Of a stretch of DNA of 64,000 nucleotides, positions 24,889 to 35,753 are shown piece after piece (positions within the stretch are counted from its first letter, which is position 1; every line of letters begins with the position of its first letter). The notes beneath the pieces were generated by a model, which was not told where the DNA came from, did no database searches, and saw only the letters and a program-made list of their open reading frames with translations. Source of the stretch: Malus domestica (taxonomy: Eukaryota; Streptophyta; Magnoliopsida; Rosales; Rosaceae); the NCBI RefSeq assembly GCF_042453785.1, contig NC_091674.1, positions 7,618,001 through 7,682,000 on the forward strand, read 5' to 3'. A program made the translations under genes and the position numbers.

Positions 24889-25053
24889 CTGAGGAAGCCA
24901 TGCCGACTGCGGCGAACTGTGAAGGAATAAGAAGGCCGGCGGCAGAGGAAGAAGAGGAGAGAGGAACGTTTGATTTGAGAGAGAGAGAGAGAGGGTTTAA
25001 GAGAGGGTTTAAGAATCCACCATTAAAATTAATTAAAAATAAATTTGATACCT
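24709..25053. repeat. GA microsatellite in the former NRPA1 promoter/leader
   Basis: An uninterrupted AG dinucleotide run occupies about 24839-24886 (CT on the NRPA1 sense strand), with a shorter run at 24978-24991. This is the upstream flank of the NRPA1 pseudogene. A minus-strand ORF starting at 24901 merely reads through the repeat as Ser-Leu. Confidence 0.8.
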
Positions 25054-25061
25054 GATGTCAA

Positions 25062-26246
25062 TAGGGTGGATTTTTTTGCCAAATTGTCGTGCCAACCGTA
25101 CCATACCGATTTTGTGCCAAATGTTTTGTACCAATCGGTAATGGTACGGTATTGTACTGTACCGAAATTTCATGGTACGGTATTGGTAATGGATACCATT
25201 ACCACGGTATTACCGTATCATACCGAAAATACAATATAATATATCATTTATAAATTATATAATAGATAATTATATAACACATATTTATAATATTCCAATA
25301 ATTTGAAAATAAAACCCTACTTATATTAGCATTGTTGTTGTTGACTTTGATCTCTTGAAATTGTGGAAATCAAACAAAAAGAGTTCCTAATTCTTTCACA
25401 AATAGCCAAAATATCTTTGTAACCCCCACTTCTATTGTTGCTAGTGAAAATGCATTTAGCCTAAGGAGGAGGGTTGTGGACCCTTTTAGGGTATCCTTGA
25501 CTCCTAAAATAATAGAGGCACTAGTGCGTACTAGTGGTTGACTTAGGTCAGACGAAGTAAACTTCTACAAGGAATCAACGAAAGATATGCTTCAATTTTA
25601 CAAGGAAATGGAAGAAGAGAAAACAAGAAAGATATGCTTTAATTTTTTCAATAAATTTGTTATTAAATGGTTTTCAACTTTAATTCTTCTTGCTACTAAT
25701 TAATATGTTTTCTTTGTTTGTAATGTAGGCTTGACACAAACTCAATCTTCTACAAGTTCAATGCCTCCTCCAAAAGCTTCAACATCTCAAGTTTGAATAA
25801 TTGATCAATGAATTCTCCTTTTTGAAGTTTACTTCCAATTTTCATTTGGTTTGAAACTTTAATTTCTATTTGGATTGTTAACTTCTATTTGTTTTGGTTC
25901 GTAACTTCTATTTGGATTGTAAGCTTAATTTTCATGATGAATCTTGATGCATCATTTGAATTATTATGTGTGTGAATTGTGAATGATGAATTTAATCTAT
26001 AATGTATGAGATAAAGGTACAAAAAAAAAATGTTTTGCCCTTGAATTGGGTTAAAAAAACAAAAACAAATTTTGTCCCAAAACAAAATGGCAATTACCAT
26101 TGCCATACCATGAATTTTTGGCAATACCGAACTTCGGTATACCGAAAGTTGGTATGGTAATGGTAATAGATTTTACCAAACCGAAAGTTTGGTACGGTAA
26201 TTGGTACAAGGGTTTTGGTACGGTAACCGTACCGAACCCACCCCTA
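25062..26246 (+). mobile_element. Internally deleted hAT transposon with hATC-domain remnant
   Basis: The ends are TAGGGTGGAT on the left and CCCACCCCTA on the right. They are flanked by a perfect 8-bp duplication GATGTCAA (25054-25061 and 26247-26254), the hAT signature. Subterminal DNA is full of GGTACGGTA words in both orientations. Internally, about 25340-25575 (plus strand) reads as the hAT C-terminal dimerisation domain: ASENAFSLRRRVVDPFR then SLTPKIIEALVRT, with a stop and frame changes. The catalytic N-terminal and middle parts are gone, so it is non-autonomous. Confidence 0.88.
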
Positions 26247-26254
26247 GATGTCAA

Positions 26255-26955
26255 ATATAGTATGTCAAAATTTTATTTGATGGCTGATGTAGTAAATTGA
26301 ATACAAGTGTTAAATTATCTATTTTTTTAATGGATGTGTCAAATATTTATTTTATTATTTTATTAGGTCTAGAGTTACATTAACTATTAAAAATAATCAA
26401 AATTAGTTTTAGTTTTTATTCTATTGGTTGTTAATGAAACCTATATATTAAAAATTAAATTAAATATATTTGACTCATCATTTGTTTGCTGTAAAAAATT
26501 GATGCTAGAAAGCAAGGAGTCAAATGAATCACATACCACATCATATATGGCATATCCATTGGAGAACACTTCAGTGTCTTTTAATCATATTTGGCATATT
26601 TATGGTCTTAGCTTCACAATAAGTTAGGAATAATGTGGTTCAAATTCGTCTTTGGCGAAAATCGAACTTAAGAACTCTTACTTACAAATGAAGAATAAAT
26701 AATTTTTCGGTTGGAAAGATTTTTTTATCTAAAATATGCACAATGACATCTCCACCTAAAATTTAACATCTCTCTTCAAGATGCTCTTTGTAAGTTTTTT
26801 TCTGTTCTTTTGCCAGATCGGACCGCTGTTAGGGTGTGCATGATCTGCGTGTGTAATTTCTCATGCCTAATGTTTTTATTTATAATTTTTCTTATCTTAC
26901 AAGTAATACAAAATCTATGAGAATTTAATTTCCAAATCCTTTTGGGATTACTATT
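26255..26955. other. AT-rich intergenic DNA with a SINE
   Basis: Apart from the SINE at 26604-26703 nothing recognisable is present between the hAT element and the start of the tandem duplication. Confidence 0.5.
26604..26703 (-). mobile_element. Au-type SINE fragment (minus orientation)
   Basis: Same architecture as the copy at 10292: on the minus strand a TAAGTAAGAGTTCTTAAG segment, a degenerate box B, then CGAATTTGAACCACATTATT and a tail resembling GTGAAGCTAAG. The head (box A) is lost or diverged. Confidence 0.6.
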
Positions 26956-27388
26956 CTAAGTTTACACAACCACATAAGTTATAAAGTACGATTCACAATA
27001 GTCCCATTTGACTTTACAACTTAAGAAGTAGTCACATTAGGATCGTCATGATTAGGAGATGATGTTGGTGTTGTCAATCTCGTTTGGCACATGCAATGCA
27101 TACGTGAGTCACAGATTAAGGGTGCATATAAGGAGATAGTCTCCCCAACCCTGCTATGGTAAACCCAGTGGGACAACCAGTCTAAGTATAAAAAGGTGAG
27201 TTAATGCAATGTTGAGACCAAGGTCTTAAATATCGATAATATCGGCGATATTTCGCCGATATTATCGGTTTTTTGCTTTACTGATATTTTAATAGGTATC
27301 CAAGAAGTTTTCGTCAAAATATCGCGATATTACCGATAATATCACGAAATTACCGATAATATCACGAAATACTTCAAAAATACTTAAA

Positions 27389-27458
27389 ATACTGAAAATA
27401 TTAAACTAACAAGAACAGATACCACATCTGATCTTAGCCAAAAGACCGAGAAAAGAAT
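27389..27458 (-). pseudogene. U2: Truncated U2 snRNA 5' fragment
   Basis: On the minus strand from 27458 the sequence contains TTTTCTCGGTCTTTTGGC, TAAGATCAGATGTGGTATC and TGTTCTTGTTAGTTTAATAT. These match the conserved first 65-70 nt of plant U2 snRNA. Differences fall in the 5' end and in the branch-site recognition segment (GTGGTA instead of GTAGTA). After about 70 nt the match stops. The Sm site and the 3' stem-loops are absent, so no functional U2 can form. It is positioned correctly downstream of an snRNA-type TATA and USE. Confidence 0.85.
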
Positions 27459-27482
27459 GCCTTCGTCAGCTTTGGAATGTGG

Positions 27483-27594
27483 CTTTTATAGACCTGTTTG
27501 CTTGCTCACTTCTATTGCACGGTCGATGTGGGATGCAAACTAGCTTTTATAGACTTGTTTGCTTGCTCAGTTCTATTGCACGGCCGATGTGGGA
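27483..27594 (-). promoter_or_regulatory. Duplicated plant snRNA promoter modules (USE + TATA)
   Basis: On the minus strand the upstream sequence element ATCCCACATCGAC (27534-27522) lies about 30 bp upstream of a TATA box TCTATAAAAG (27492-27483), itself about 25-30 bp before the U2-like start. That is the spacing of Pol II-transcribed plant snRNA genes. The whole module is repeated 61 bp further upstream: USE ATCCCACATCGGCC near 27594-27581 and TATA near 27554-27544. The promoter came along with the U2 fragment and was then tandemly duplicated, or was captured as a double copy. Confidence 0.85.
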
Positions 27595-27898
27595 TATGCT
27601 TTGCTTGTCAAGTCGGCCCTGGCTTGGTTATATCCATCAAGGACATTTTCTCTTAACACCCCTATCGTATGAGACCCTTGAATATCCTGCCTCATTTTCA
27701 TCCGATCAATGTTCGGAAGGTGTAGTTTCTGTTGCTGGAAATGCTTTAAGGGTTTTTACTATTGAAAGATTGGGAGAAACATTTAATGAAACTGTGATTC
27801 CACCGAGGTACACCCCTAGAAAGTTTATCATTCAGCTCAAACGAAAGCTTTTGGTAATTATTGAAAGTGATCAAGGAGTGTTCACAGCAGATCTCTGA
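27533..27898 (+). pseudogene. SF3B3: SF3B3 (SAP130) coding fragment fused behind antisense U2 promoter
   Basis: From about 27608 the plus strand encodes SRPWLGYIHQGHFLLTPLSY, then SSDQCSEGVVSVAGNALRVF, TIERLGETFNETVIPPRYTP and KRKLLVIIESDQGVFTA, then a stop at 27896-27898. This is an internal piece of SF3B3/SAP130, the WD-like 130-kDa subunit of the SF3b complex of U2 snRNP, which is about 1200 aa in full. The roughly 95 residues are in one frame, without stop or intron. The frame extends upstream through the antisense strand of the U2 promoter to an ATG at 27533, giving a potential 121-aa chimeric ORF. Whether it is translated is unknown; it cannot replace SF3B3. Confidence 0.9.
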
Positions 27899-29329
27899 TT
27901 CCCGTTCTCGATTCTTGGGACTAAGAGCACCAAAGCTATTTTCTATTAGTGTGTAAGAAAAGTTTCAAATCGGAGAGTTAATTAAGAAATTCCTCACAAA
28001 GTTTATTAGGAGTTGTGTCATAACTCTTATTGCCAATTAATTTTGGGGTTGAAACCTTAGTTTTCTTCATGGATCTGGAGCATATATGCTTGCATATTAA
28101 AGGAAGTTGAGTTTCCACTATAAAAAGTTATTACAAATAGTTACCACACCCAATACTACATGTATGTTTGGGTGAGAGACTCCCAAACTACAAGGCATGC
28201 ATTTTAGGCAAATGAAGAAGAAATCTGTCGCACAAAGTTAAATAGGAGGAATTAGAAATGTATCACATGAACATTACAAAGATATGTAAAAGAAATTTGT
28301 TAATGACTCATTTTAAGCAGTCATTTGCAAATCCCTCACGTGTTGCATTTCTAATCTCGCATATCTATCTTTTTGTGATTCATTTCTTCATGACTATGTC
28401 TAAATTCTCCTAAAATTCCTCTCTTAGATCTTAAGTGCCCCTCTTTTTTTTGTTTCTCACTCACTCATGTCTAAATCTTGTCGAGTTGCATATATTTAGT
28501 TGTACAAATGAGCATTAAATTGTTAATATCATGCAATGTATAAAGTATAAAATATTGTACTAATTCATTATATATAAATGATTATGGTATGTTTAAACTT
28601 CTTTCATTAATTACTACATATTTTCTACACTCACAATGTTTGCCAGCTCGCTATATAATCAACTTGATAATGTTAAATTCATCATGCAATGCATTTCCTT
28701 CCAATTTTTTGTGATAAACTAATAGATAATTGACTAAATAAACATCCTGCAAAGTTTCAATAAAAATTTCCAAGTTTTTCTTACAATTTCCGTGGTTTCC
28801 ATGTAATTTTTATCGATATTGATATTATCCCGATATTTCCATCGATATTTCCGTATTTTCGAACTACCAATATTTCCGATATTACCGATATTTAATACTT
28901 TGGTTGAGACAGATCAAAATGAAGCTTGATGCCTTTTAGGTATTGAAGTGGCCACGTGGAAGCAAAACAAAATGGTCCATCTTTGTATCCATAGGATAGA
29001 AAGCTTTTACCAACCCTGCATAAAAATTATGAAAATAAGATGAATTTAAATAATGCCTACACATGAATTCCTAAAAAGCAAAAGCTCCAGCAACTATCAC
29101 TTTGACTAGAAATTAGACAAAAATCTTAGGAATGTTGCCTTCTTCTTTTTATTAATCTATTCATAAAGGCACAAATCCGTAATACACTTTTCAACCTATC
29201 ACAAGAAAACATAATTTTTGGAAGCTAATATGCGTTCATCATCTGGACAAGGACAAAGGGTCGGGATCCCACACTTTTGATTCGCGCCCAGGATCCCACA
29301 CTTTTGATTCGCGCCCACACTTGGGATGT

Positions 29330-29351
29330 ATTGTTCAGACAGAGAGAAAGA

Positions 29352-29399
<48 letters not shown>

Positions 29400-29853
29400 T
29401 TAGGGAGCTTATGGGGTTCGAACTCATGTTATGATGCAACGGCAACACTCATCTCTACTACTGTGATAGATGACCACTTGTTACATTTGTTTTTTTATAC
29501 ATTAAATTAAAGTACATTCCATAAATCCTCCACCAAATGAGAAAATTTTCATTGTAATCGAAACAGGGGAGGTACACCACTTGTTTTTATATAAGTGGCG
29601 AATTTTTTTATTTTTTAAGTTATTAATTTTTTAACACACAAATCACATCATTTGTATTGTAACACATGATGTACGACCTCGTGTTCCAGTCACACTAAAA
29701 AATCTCTCATTTGGTGGAGGATTTAGGGAATGCACATTAATTTAATGTATAAAAAAACAAATGTAACAAATGGTCATCTACCACAGTGATGAAGAAAAGT
29801 GTTACCCTTGCACTATGGCGTGAGTTCAAATCCCGTCAGCTAAACATAGATAC

Positions 29854-29896
<43 letters not shown>

Positions 29897-29900
29897 TATG
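29330..29900. mobile_element. Long inverted-repeat element flanked by TA microsatellites (unit 1)
   Basis: The left arm (for example CCTCCACCAAATGAGAAA near 29528) and the right arm (TTTGGTGGAGGATTTAGG near 29710) are inverted copies extending over about 150 bp each. TA dinucleotide runs at 29358-29396 and 29862-29893 abut both outer ends. There is no coding content. It is a MITE-like foldback element present in both duplication units, so it was there before the duplication. Confidence 0.7.
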
Positions 29901-30177
29901 TTATTTTGGACATTTGATTTGATATATACGTACTAGTAAATGCCCACACACACTATTTGTGAATAATTTCATTTCATTTTGTTTTTATTATAAATGGTTC
30001 ATGCATGTTTGTTGCCAATGGCAAGAAGATCAAGTTGGTAATGATTAAAATATCCATTTTCTATTGAATCATGGAATCTCCTTCCTGTTGTATAGTCCAC
30101 AATATAACACATGGATAAATACACACACACACACACATACAGAAAGAGAGCCAGAGTGAGGCAGAAAGAAGCAACCT

Positions 30178-31214
30178 ATGGCTCCGTTCCCCTCTCCAAG
30201 CGAACGCACAGCTACTTTGGCTCTGCTTCTCCTCGCCACCAGGGATGTCTCAAAGGATGAGATTCAAGCTCATACGATGAATGTCGAGGTGATCGAGCTT
30301 CTCTCTCGTTCATTTTCGAATTTTTACGTGCTGTTTGGTAGTCAGCTGTAACCTTTGAATGTGTGCATAATCGATTTGTTGGTTTTGTTAGATTTTTCTC
30401 TTCGATTGCCGTTTTCAAATCGATTTGTTGTTTAGTAGATTTTTCTCATCATTTTACTTAGAGCTTCGATTTTCTTCCAATTTTGTAATTTGCACTTTGT
30501 GTTTTTTTGTAGATGATAATTTATATTGATTAGTTAATCTGATTTTAATTAATCATTATTTTCTTAATTAGTGTTCCAGCAGGCGAAGCCGAAGCAAACG
30601 ACTGTTCATGTCCAAAACTGGATGGAAAGGTATCAAGATTGAAACGGTTTGGAAGGCTTCGATGAAGCGGAGGCGGGTGAGGTGTTTGGTTATGGACAAG
30701 AAAGCCGAAGCCATCCTGAATCTCTTGTCTCGCGGCGGCTGTCTCCCTGAAGTCAAGATACGTACGGAGTTGGGTGACAATCCCGACACCAGCAAAGCAT
30801 TAAGAAAGTTAGCATTGCCCCTCTCTCTCTTGCTCTCTCTCTCTCTCTCTCTCGGAATGTGTTATGCAAGAATGGTTGATTGAAGATACTGTGTTCATGC
30901 AGGTTGCTGAGGCTTGGGAAGGTCACAAGAGTAGGGGCAGGAGGACGTCACCAGCCATATGCTTACACGGTATATGTATTTATATTAAAGTTGGTTATTT
31001 ATGTGTGTATTTTTACTCACAATCCTTTAGTATTGTAAAACGAGTTTATATTTTTAAGTTTTTGTAGTAGTTAAATGAATCAAACTCATCTAACAATGAT
31101 TAATCAAATCTAAATTAATTAATATGGTCATAAGTATAGTGGCTGCTTAAGTTCACTTAATATTTTTGTTTCATGTTAGTTATTTATTTATTGTTTTAAT
31201 TGCAGATGTCGTGA
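30178..31214 (+). CDS. Small helix-turn-helix-like protein gene, copy 1 (exon model tentative)
   Basis: The first exon runs from ATG 30178 to about 30288 (37 codons: MAPFPSPSERTATLALLLLA then TRDVSKDEIQAHTMN). A later exon around 30701-30807 encodes KAEAILNLLSRGGCLPEVKI and GDNPDTSKALRK. It splices (GT at 30808, AG at 30902) to 30903-30969 (LLRLGKVTRVGAGGRHQPYA) and probably to a 3-codon exon at 31206-31214. The C-terminal part reads like a winged or helix-turn-helix fold: two helices, then a basic loop RVGAGGRHQPY. How exon 1 connects through 30560-30700 is unclear; an exon AKPKQTTVHVQNWMERY is plausible there. I do not recognise the family. A CT microsatellite lies in the intron at 30822-30852. 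Confidence 0.5.
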
Positions 31215-32839
31215 GAAGGTAGCTAACTAGCTAGGTAGCTAATGGGTCGGGTTGACCAGAAATAATAGGGTTTGGGATACTTGTTTTGATGTAACAGCAT
31301 TGAAAGAGTAATGCTACATTTATCACTTATTTGTACCGTCATTTGTATCATTTCTTTAATATAATTTTGTTAAACTCTTATTTAACTTAATGAAGGGGCA
31401 ATGTTTATTATTAATCACGATTTAATGTATTATGCGTTTAAGCAATAACAGAATTCAAAAAATGTAATTGACCTAAGAGAGAAGTGATCTAAGTAAGTTA
31501 GATTTTAAGGTTTGTAATTCTAGGAAGAGGGAAAAGAGAAGAGATTGAGAGGAATGTGTGGGAGAGAGTTCAATGCACTCGAGAATCAGAGAGAGAAAAG
31601 AGTGAACAGGTACGGTAGAGTCCATGTATGGACTCAGCTACCACTCATTAAAGCCAGCCGTGTGGTTGTCAAATTCTAAATACAAAAATCGATTTGGTAC
31701 CAAACCTAGAACTGAGACCGAAATGTTTAACTTAATTCCGGTTCGGTTCTTTGTCCCGTATCATAATTCGCCAAAAAAATTGAACCAATCGATTTTTTTT
31801 CCAATTCAGTCCGAGTTCGGTTTCGTTCCTCCGGTATTTTTGTCCACCCTTACTTTACATACCAATTCCAATTAACCAAGTTGACATTTTTTTTGTTAAC
31901 AAAGGGGCATAACATGTCATTAGGCCAAGCAACTCCTGCTATATCAATAACTAGAAAGATGTCAACACAATGAACGAGCTTGATCTAAAAATACTGAACC
32001 CAAATTGTAAGATCAATTCAAGCGAGTCAGGTCATCAACAAGATATTCATTTCTCAATAGACGTGTGACATTTTACAAGATTTACAAATTGACACTTCAC
32101 TAATACTATTCCTATTTTATCAAAAATAAAAAAGGGAACTGTTATTAATACTAAAAAAATCTAAGTTTACACAACCACATAAGTTATAAAGTACGATTCA
32201 CAATAGTCTCATTTGACTTTACAACTTAAGAAGTAGTCACATTAGGATCGTCATGATTAGGAGATGATGTTGGTGTTGTCAATCTTGTTTGGCACATGCA
32301 ATGCATACGTGAGTCACAGATTAAGGGTGCATATAAGGAGATAGTCTCCCCAACCTTGCAATGGTAAACCCAGTGGGACAACCAGTCTAAGTATAAAAAG
32401 GTGAGTTAATGCAATGTTGAGACAGATCAAAATGAAGCTTGATGCCTTTTAGGTATTGAAGTGGCCACGTGGAAGCAAAACAAAATGATCCATCTTTGTA
32501 TCCATAGGATAGAAATATTGCCAGCTTTTACCAACCCTGCATAAAAATTATGAAAATAAGATGAATTTAAATAATGCCTACACAGAAATCCTAAAAAGCA
32601 AAAGCTCCAACAACTATCACTTTGACTAGAAATTAGACAAAAATCTTAGGAATGTTGCCTTCTTTTTATTAATCTATTCATCAAGGCACAAATCCCCAGT
32701 AAACATTTCACATTATCACAAGAAGACTTAATTTTTGGAAGCTAATAGGCGTTCATCATCTGGACAAGGACAAAGGGTCGGGATTCCACACTTTTGATTC
32801 GCGCCCACACTTGGGATGTATTGTTGAGACAGAGAGAAA

Positions 32840-32881
<42 letters not shown>

Positions 32882-33644
32882 TTAGGAAGCTTATAGGGTT
32901 CGAACCCATGTTATGATGCAACGGCAACACTTATCTCTACTATTGTGATAGATGACCACTTGTTACATTTGTTTTTTATACATTAAATTAAAGTACATTC
33001 CATAAATCCTCCACCAAATGAGAAAATTTTCATTGTGACCGGAACAGGGGAGATACACCACTTGTTTTTATATAAGTGGCAAAATTTTTATTTTTTTAAG
33101 TTATTAATTTTTTAACACACAAATCACATCATTTGTATAGTAACACATGATGTACGACCCAGTGTTCCAGTCACACTCAAAAATCTCTTATTTGGTGGAG
33201 GATTTAGGGAATGCACTTTAATTTAATGTATAAAAAAACAAATGTAACAAATGGTCATCTACCACAGTGGTGGAGAAGAGTGTTACCCTTGCACTATGGC
33301 GTGAGTTCAAATCCCGTCATCTAAACATAGATACATATATATATATATATATATATATACACACGCGTATGTTATTTTGGACATTTGATTTGATATATAC
33401 GTACTAGTAAATGCCCACACACACTATTTGTGAATAATTTCATTTCATTTTGTTTTTATTATAAATGGTTCATGCATGTTTGTTGCCAATGGCAAGAAGA
33501 TCAAGTTGGTAATGATTAAAATATCCATTTTCTATTGAATCATGGAATCTCCTTCCTGTTGTATAGTCCACAATATAACACATGGATAAATACACACACA
33601 CACATACAGAAAGAGAGCCAGAGTGAGGCAGAAAGAAGCAACCT

Positions 33645-33945
33645 ATGGCTCCGTTCCCCTCTCCAAGCGAACGCACAGCTACTTTGGCTCTGCTTCTCCT
33701 CGCCACCAGGGATGTCTCAAAGGATGAGATTCAAGCTCATACGATGAATGTCGAGGTGATCTTTGGAAGGCTTCGATGAAGCGGAGGCGGGTGAGGTGTT
33801 TGGTTATGGACAAGAAAGCCGAAGCCATCCTGAATCTCTTGTCTCGCGGCGGCTGTCTCCCTGAAGTCAAGATACGTACGGAGTTAGGTGACAATCCCGA
33901 CACCAGCAAAGCACTAAGAAAGTTAGCATTGCCCCTCTCTCTCTT

Positions 33946-33982
<37 letters not shown>

Positions 33983-34338
33983 GTGTTATGCAAGAATGGT
34001 TGATTGAAGATACTGTGTTCATGCAGGTTGCTGAGGCTTGGGAAGGTCACAAGAGTAGGGGCAGGAGGACGTCACCAGCCATATGCTTACACGGTATATG
34101 TATTTATATTAAAGTTGGTTATTTATGTGTGTATTTTTACTCACAATCCTTTAGTATTGTAAAATGAGTTTATATTTTTAAGTGTTTGTAGTAGTTAAAT
34201 AAATCAAACTCATCTAACGATGATTAATCAAATCTAAATTAATTAATATGGTCATAAGTGTAGTGGCTCCTTAAGTTCACTTAATATTTTTGTTTCGTGT
34301 TAGTTATTTATTTATTGTTTTAATTGCAGATGTCGTGA
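33645..34338 (+). CDS. Small helix-turn-helix-like protein gene, copy 2, internally deleted
   Basis: Exon 1 (33645-33755) has the same 37 codons as copy 1, and 33815-33921, 34027-34093 and 34330-34338 match the later exons. The stretch between exon 1 and the helix-turn-helix exon is reduced to about 60 bp because about 360 bp is deleted, which removes the QTTVHVQNWMERY segment. If the first GTGATC donor and the ACAAG acceptor are used, a shorter in-frame protein results. Without splicing, exon 1 would run into a TGA near 33777. It may be a pseudogene or a shortened paralogue. The intronic CT run is longer than in copy 1 (33938-33977). Confidence 0.42.
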
Positions 34339-34388
34339 GAAGGTAGCTAACTAGCTAGGTAGCTAACGGGTCGGGTTGACCAGAAATA

Positions 34389-34861
34389 GAGTAAATTGTA
34401 GCAATGGTCCCTGAACTTTAATCAAATTGGAGCAATGATCCCTCAACTAAAAATCCATTACCATTGGTCCCTCAACTTATCAAAATGTGTAGCTATAGTC
34501 CTTTTCATCAATTTCTTCAAAATTTTGTCAAAATATGTTATGTTGGAATAACCATTTATATAATTAGGATCCCTCAACTCATCAAAATGTGTAATTATGG
34601 TCCTTTTCATCAACTACCTAAAAATTTTTGTCAAAACGAGTTATGTTGGAAGGACCATTGCTACAATTGGGTTAAAGTTAAGGGACCACTTCTCCAGTTG
34701 AATTAAAGTTGAGGGACCAAATGTAATGGATTTTTAGTTGAGGGACCATAGCTGCATGTTTTGATAAGTTGAAGGACCAATGGTAATGGATTTTTAGTTG
34801 AGGGACCATTGCTCCAATTTGATTAAAGTTCAGGGACCATAGCTACAATTTACTACCATAC
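34389..34861. mobile_element. 473-bp foldback/MITE insertion in unit 2
   Basis: Comparison with unit 1 (uninterrupted near 31255-31270) shows an insertion beginning GAGTAAATTGTAGC. Its right end is GCTACAATTTACTACC, the inverted copy. The arms repeat phrases built on GGACCATTGCTCCAATTTGA. The only visible target duplication is ATA (34386-34388 and 34862-34864). The superfamily is not assigned. Similar GGACCAAAAT-type wording occurs in the element at 48181, but the ends differ. Confidence 0.75.
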
Positions 34862-35753
34862 ATAATAGGGTTTGGGATACTTGTTTTAATGTAATAGCAT
34901 TTAAAAGAGTAATACTATCACTTATTTGTACCGTCATTTGTATCATCTCTTTAATAGAATTTTGTTAAACTCTTATTTAACTTAATGAAAGGGCAATGTT
35001 TATTATTAATCACCATTTAATGTATTATGCGTTTAAGCAATAACATAATTCAAAAAATGTAATTGACCTAAGAGAGAAGTAATCTAAGTAGTTAGATTTT
35101 AGGGTTTGTAATTCTTGGAAGAGGGAAAAGTGAAAAGATTGAGAGGAATGTGTGGGAGAGAGTTCGATGCACTCGAAAATGAGAGAGGGAAAAGAGTGAA
35201 CAGGTACGGTAGAGTCCATGTATGGACTCAGCTACCACTCATTAAAGTCAGCCGTGTGGTTATCAAATTCTAAATACAAAAATCGATTTGGTACCAAACC
35301 CAGAACTGAGACCGAACTGTTTAACTTAATTCCGGTTCGGTTCTTTGTCCCGTATCATAATTCGCCAAAAAAATCAAACCAATCGATTTTTTTTCCAATT
35401 CAGTCCGAGTTCGGTTTCGTTCCTCCGGTATTTATGTCCACCCTTACTTTACATAACAATTCCAATTAACCAAGTTGGCATTTTTTTTGTTAACAAAGGG
35501 GCATAACATGTCATTAGGCCAAGCAACTCCTGCTATATCAATAACTAGAGAGATGTCAACACAATGAACGAGCTTGATCTAAAAATACTGAACCCAAATT
35601 GTAAGATCAATTCAAGCGAGTCAGGTCATCAACAAGATATTCATTTCTCAATAGACATGTGACATTTTACAAGATTTACAAATTGACACTTCACTAATAC
35701 TATTCTTATTTTATCAAAAATAAAAAAGGAACTGTTATTAACACTAAAAAAAT

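Larger units (their letters stand above)
27219..28902. mobile_element. Gene-capturing hAT element carrying U2 snRNA and SF3B3 pieces
   Basis: The termini CAAGGTCTTAAATATCG and (reverse complement of the right end) CAAAGTATTAAATATCG form the inverted repeat. The target duplication GTTGAGAC is at 27211-27218 and 28903-28910, and unit 2 of the tandem duplication has the single empty site at 32416-32423. A subterminal palindrome CGATAATATCGGCG/CGCCGATATTATCG sits at about 27234-27267. The interior holds a U2 snRNA 5' fragment with promoter modules (minus strand) and an SF3B3 coding fragment (plus strand), both host sequences. There is no transposase. A second member of the family lies at 50354-53438 with the same ends but different contents. 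Superfamily hAT is inferred from the 8-bp duplication and CA ends. Confidence 0.9.
26956..32160. repeat. Tandem segmental duplication, unit 1
   Basis: This unit and 32161-35753 are head-to-tail copies. Both begin CTAAGTTTACACAACC and end ACTGTTATTAA followed by ACTAAAAAAAT. They share the same order of parts: leader, inverted-repeat element with TA microsatellites, small helix-turn-helix-like gene and trailing sequence. Identity looks very high by eye. Unit 1 contains a 1.7-kb hAT insertion (27219-28902) that unit 2 lacks, and a small local duplication near 29265-29315. It retains about 360 bp (roughly 30290-30650) that unit 2 has lost. Confidence 0.92.
32161..35753. repeat. Tandem segmental duplication, unit 2
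   Basis: Second copy of the unit described at 26956. It lacks the 1.7-kb hAT and shows the intact GTTGAGAC target at 32416-32423. It has lost about 360 bp of the gene (junction near 33757) and gained a 473-bp foldback element at 34389-34861. Its inverted-repeat element with TA runs lies at about 32820-33362. Confidence 0.92.

Noticed and set aside
27389..27458. Functional U2 snRNA gene
   Set aside because: Only the first ~70 nt are present, the branch-site recognition segment is altered, and the Sm site and 3' stem-loops are missing.
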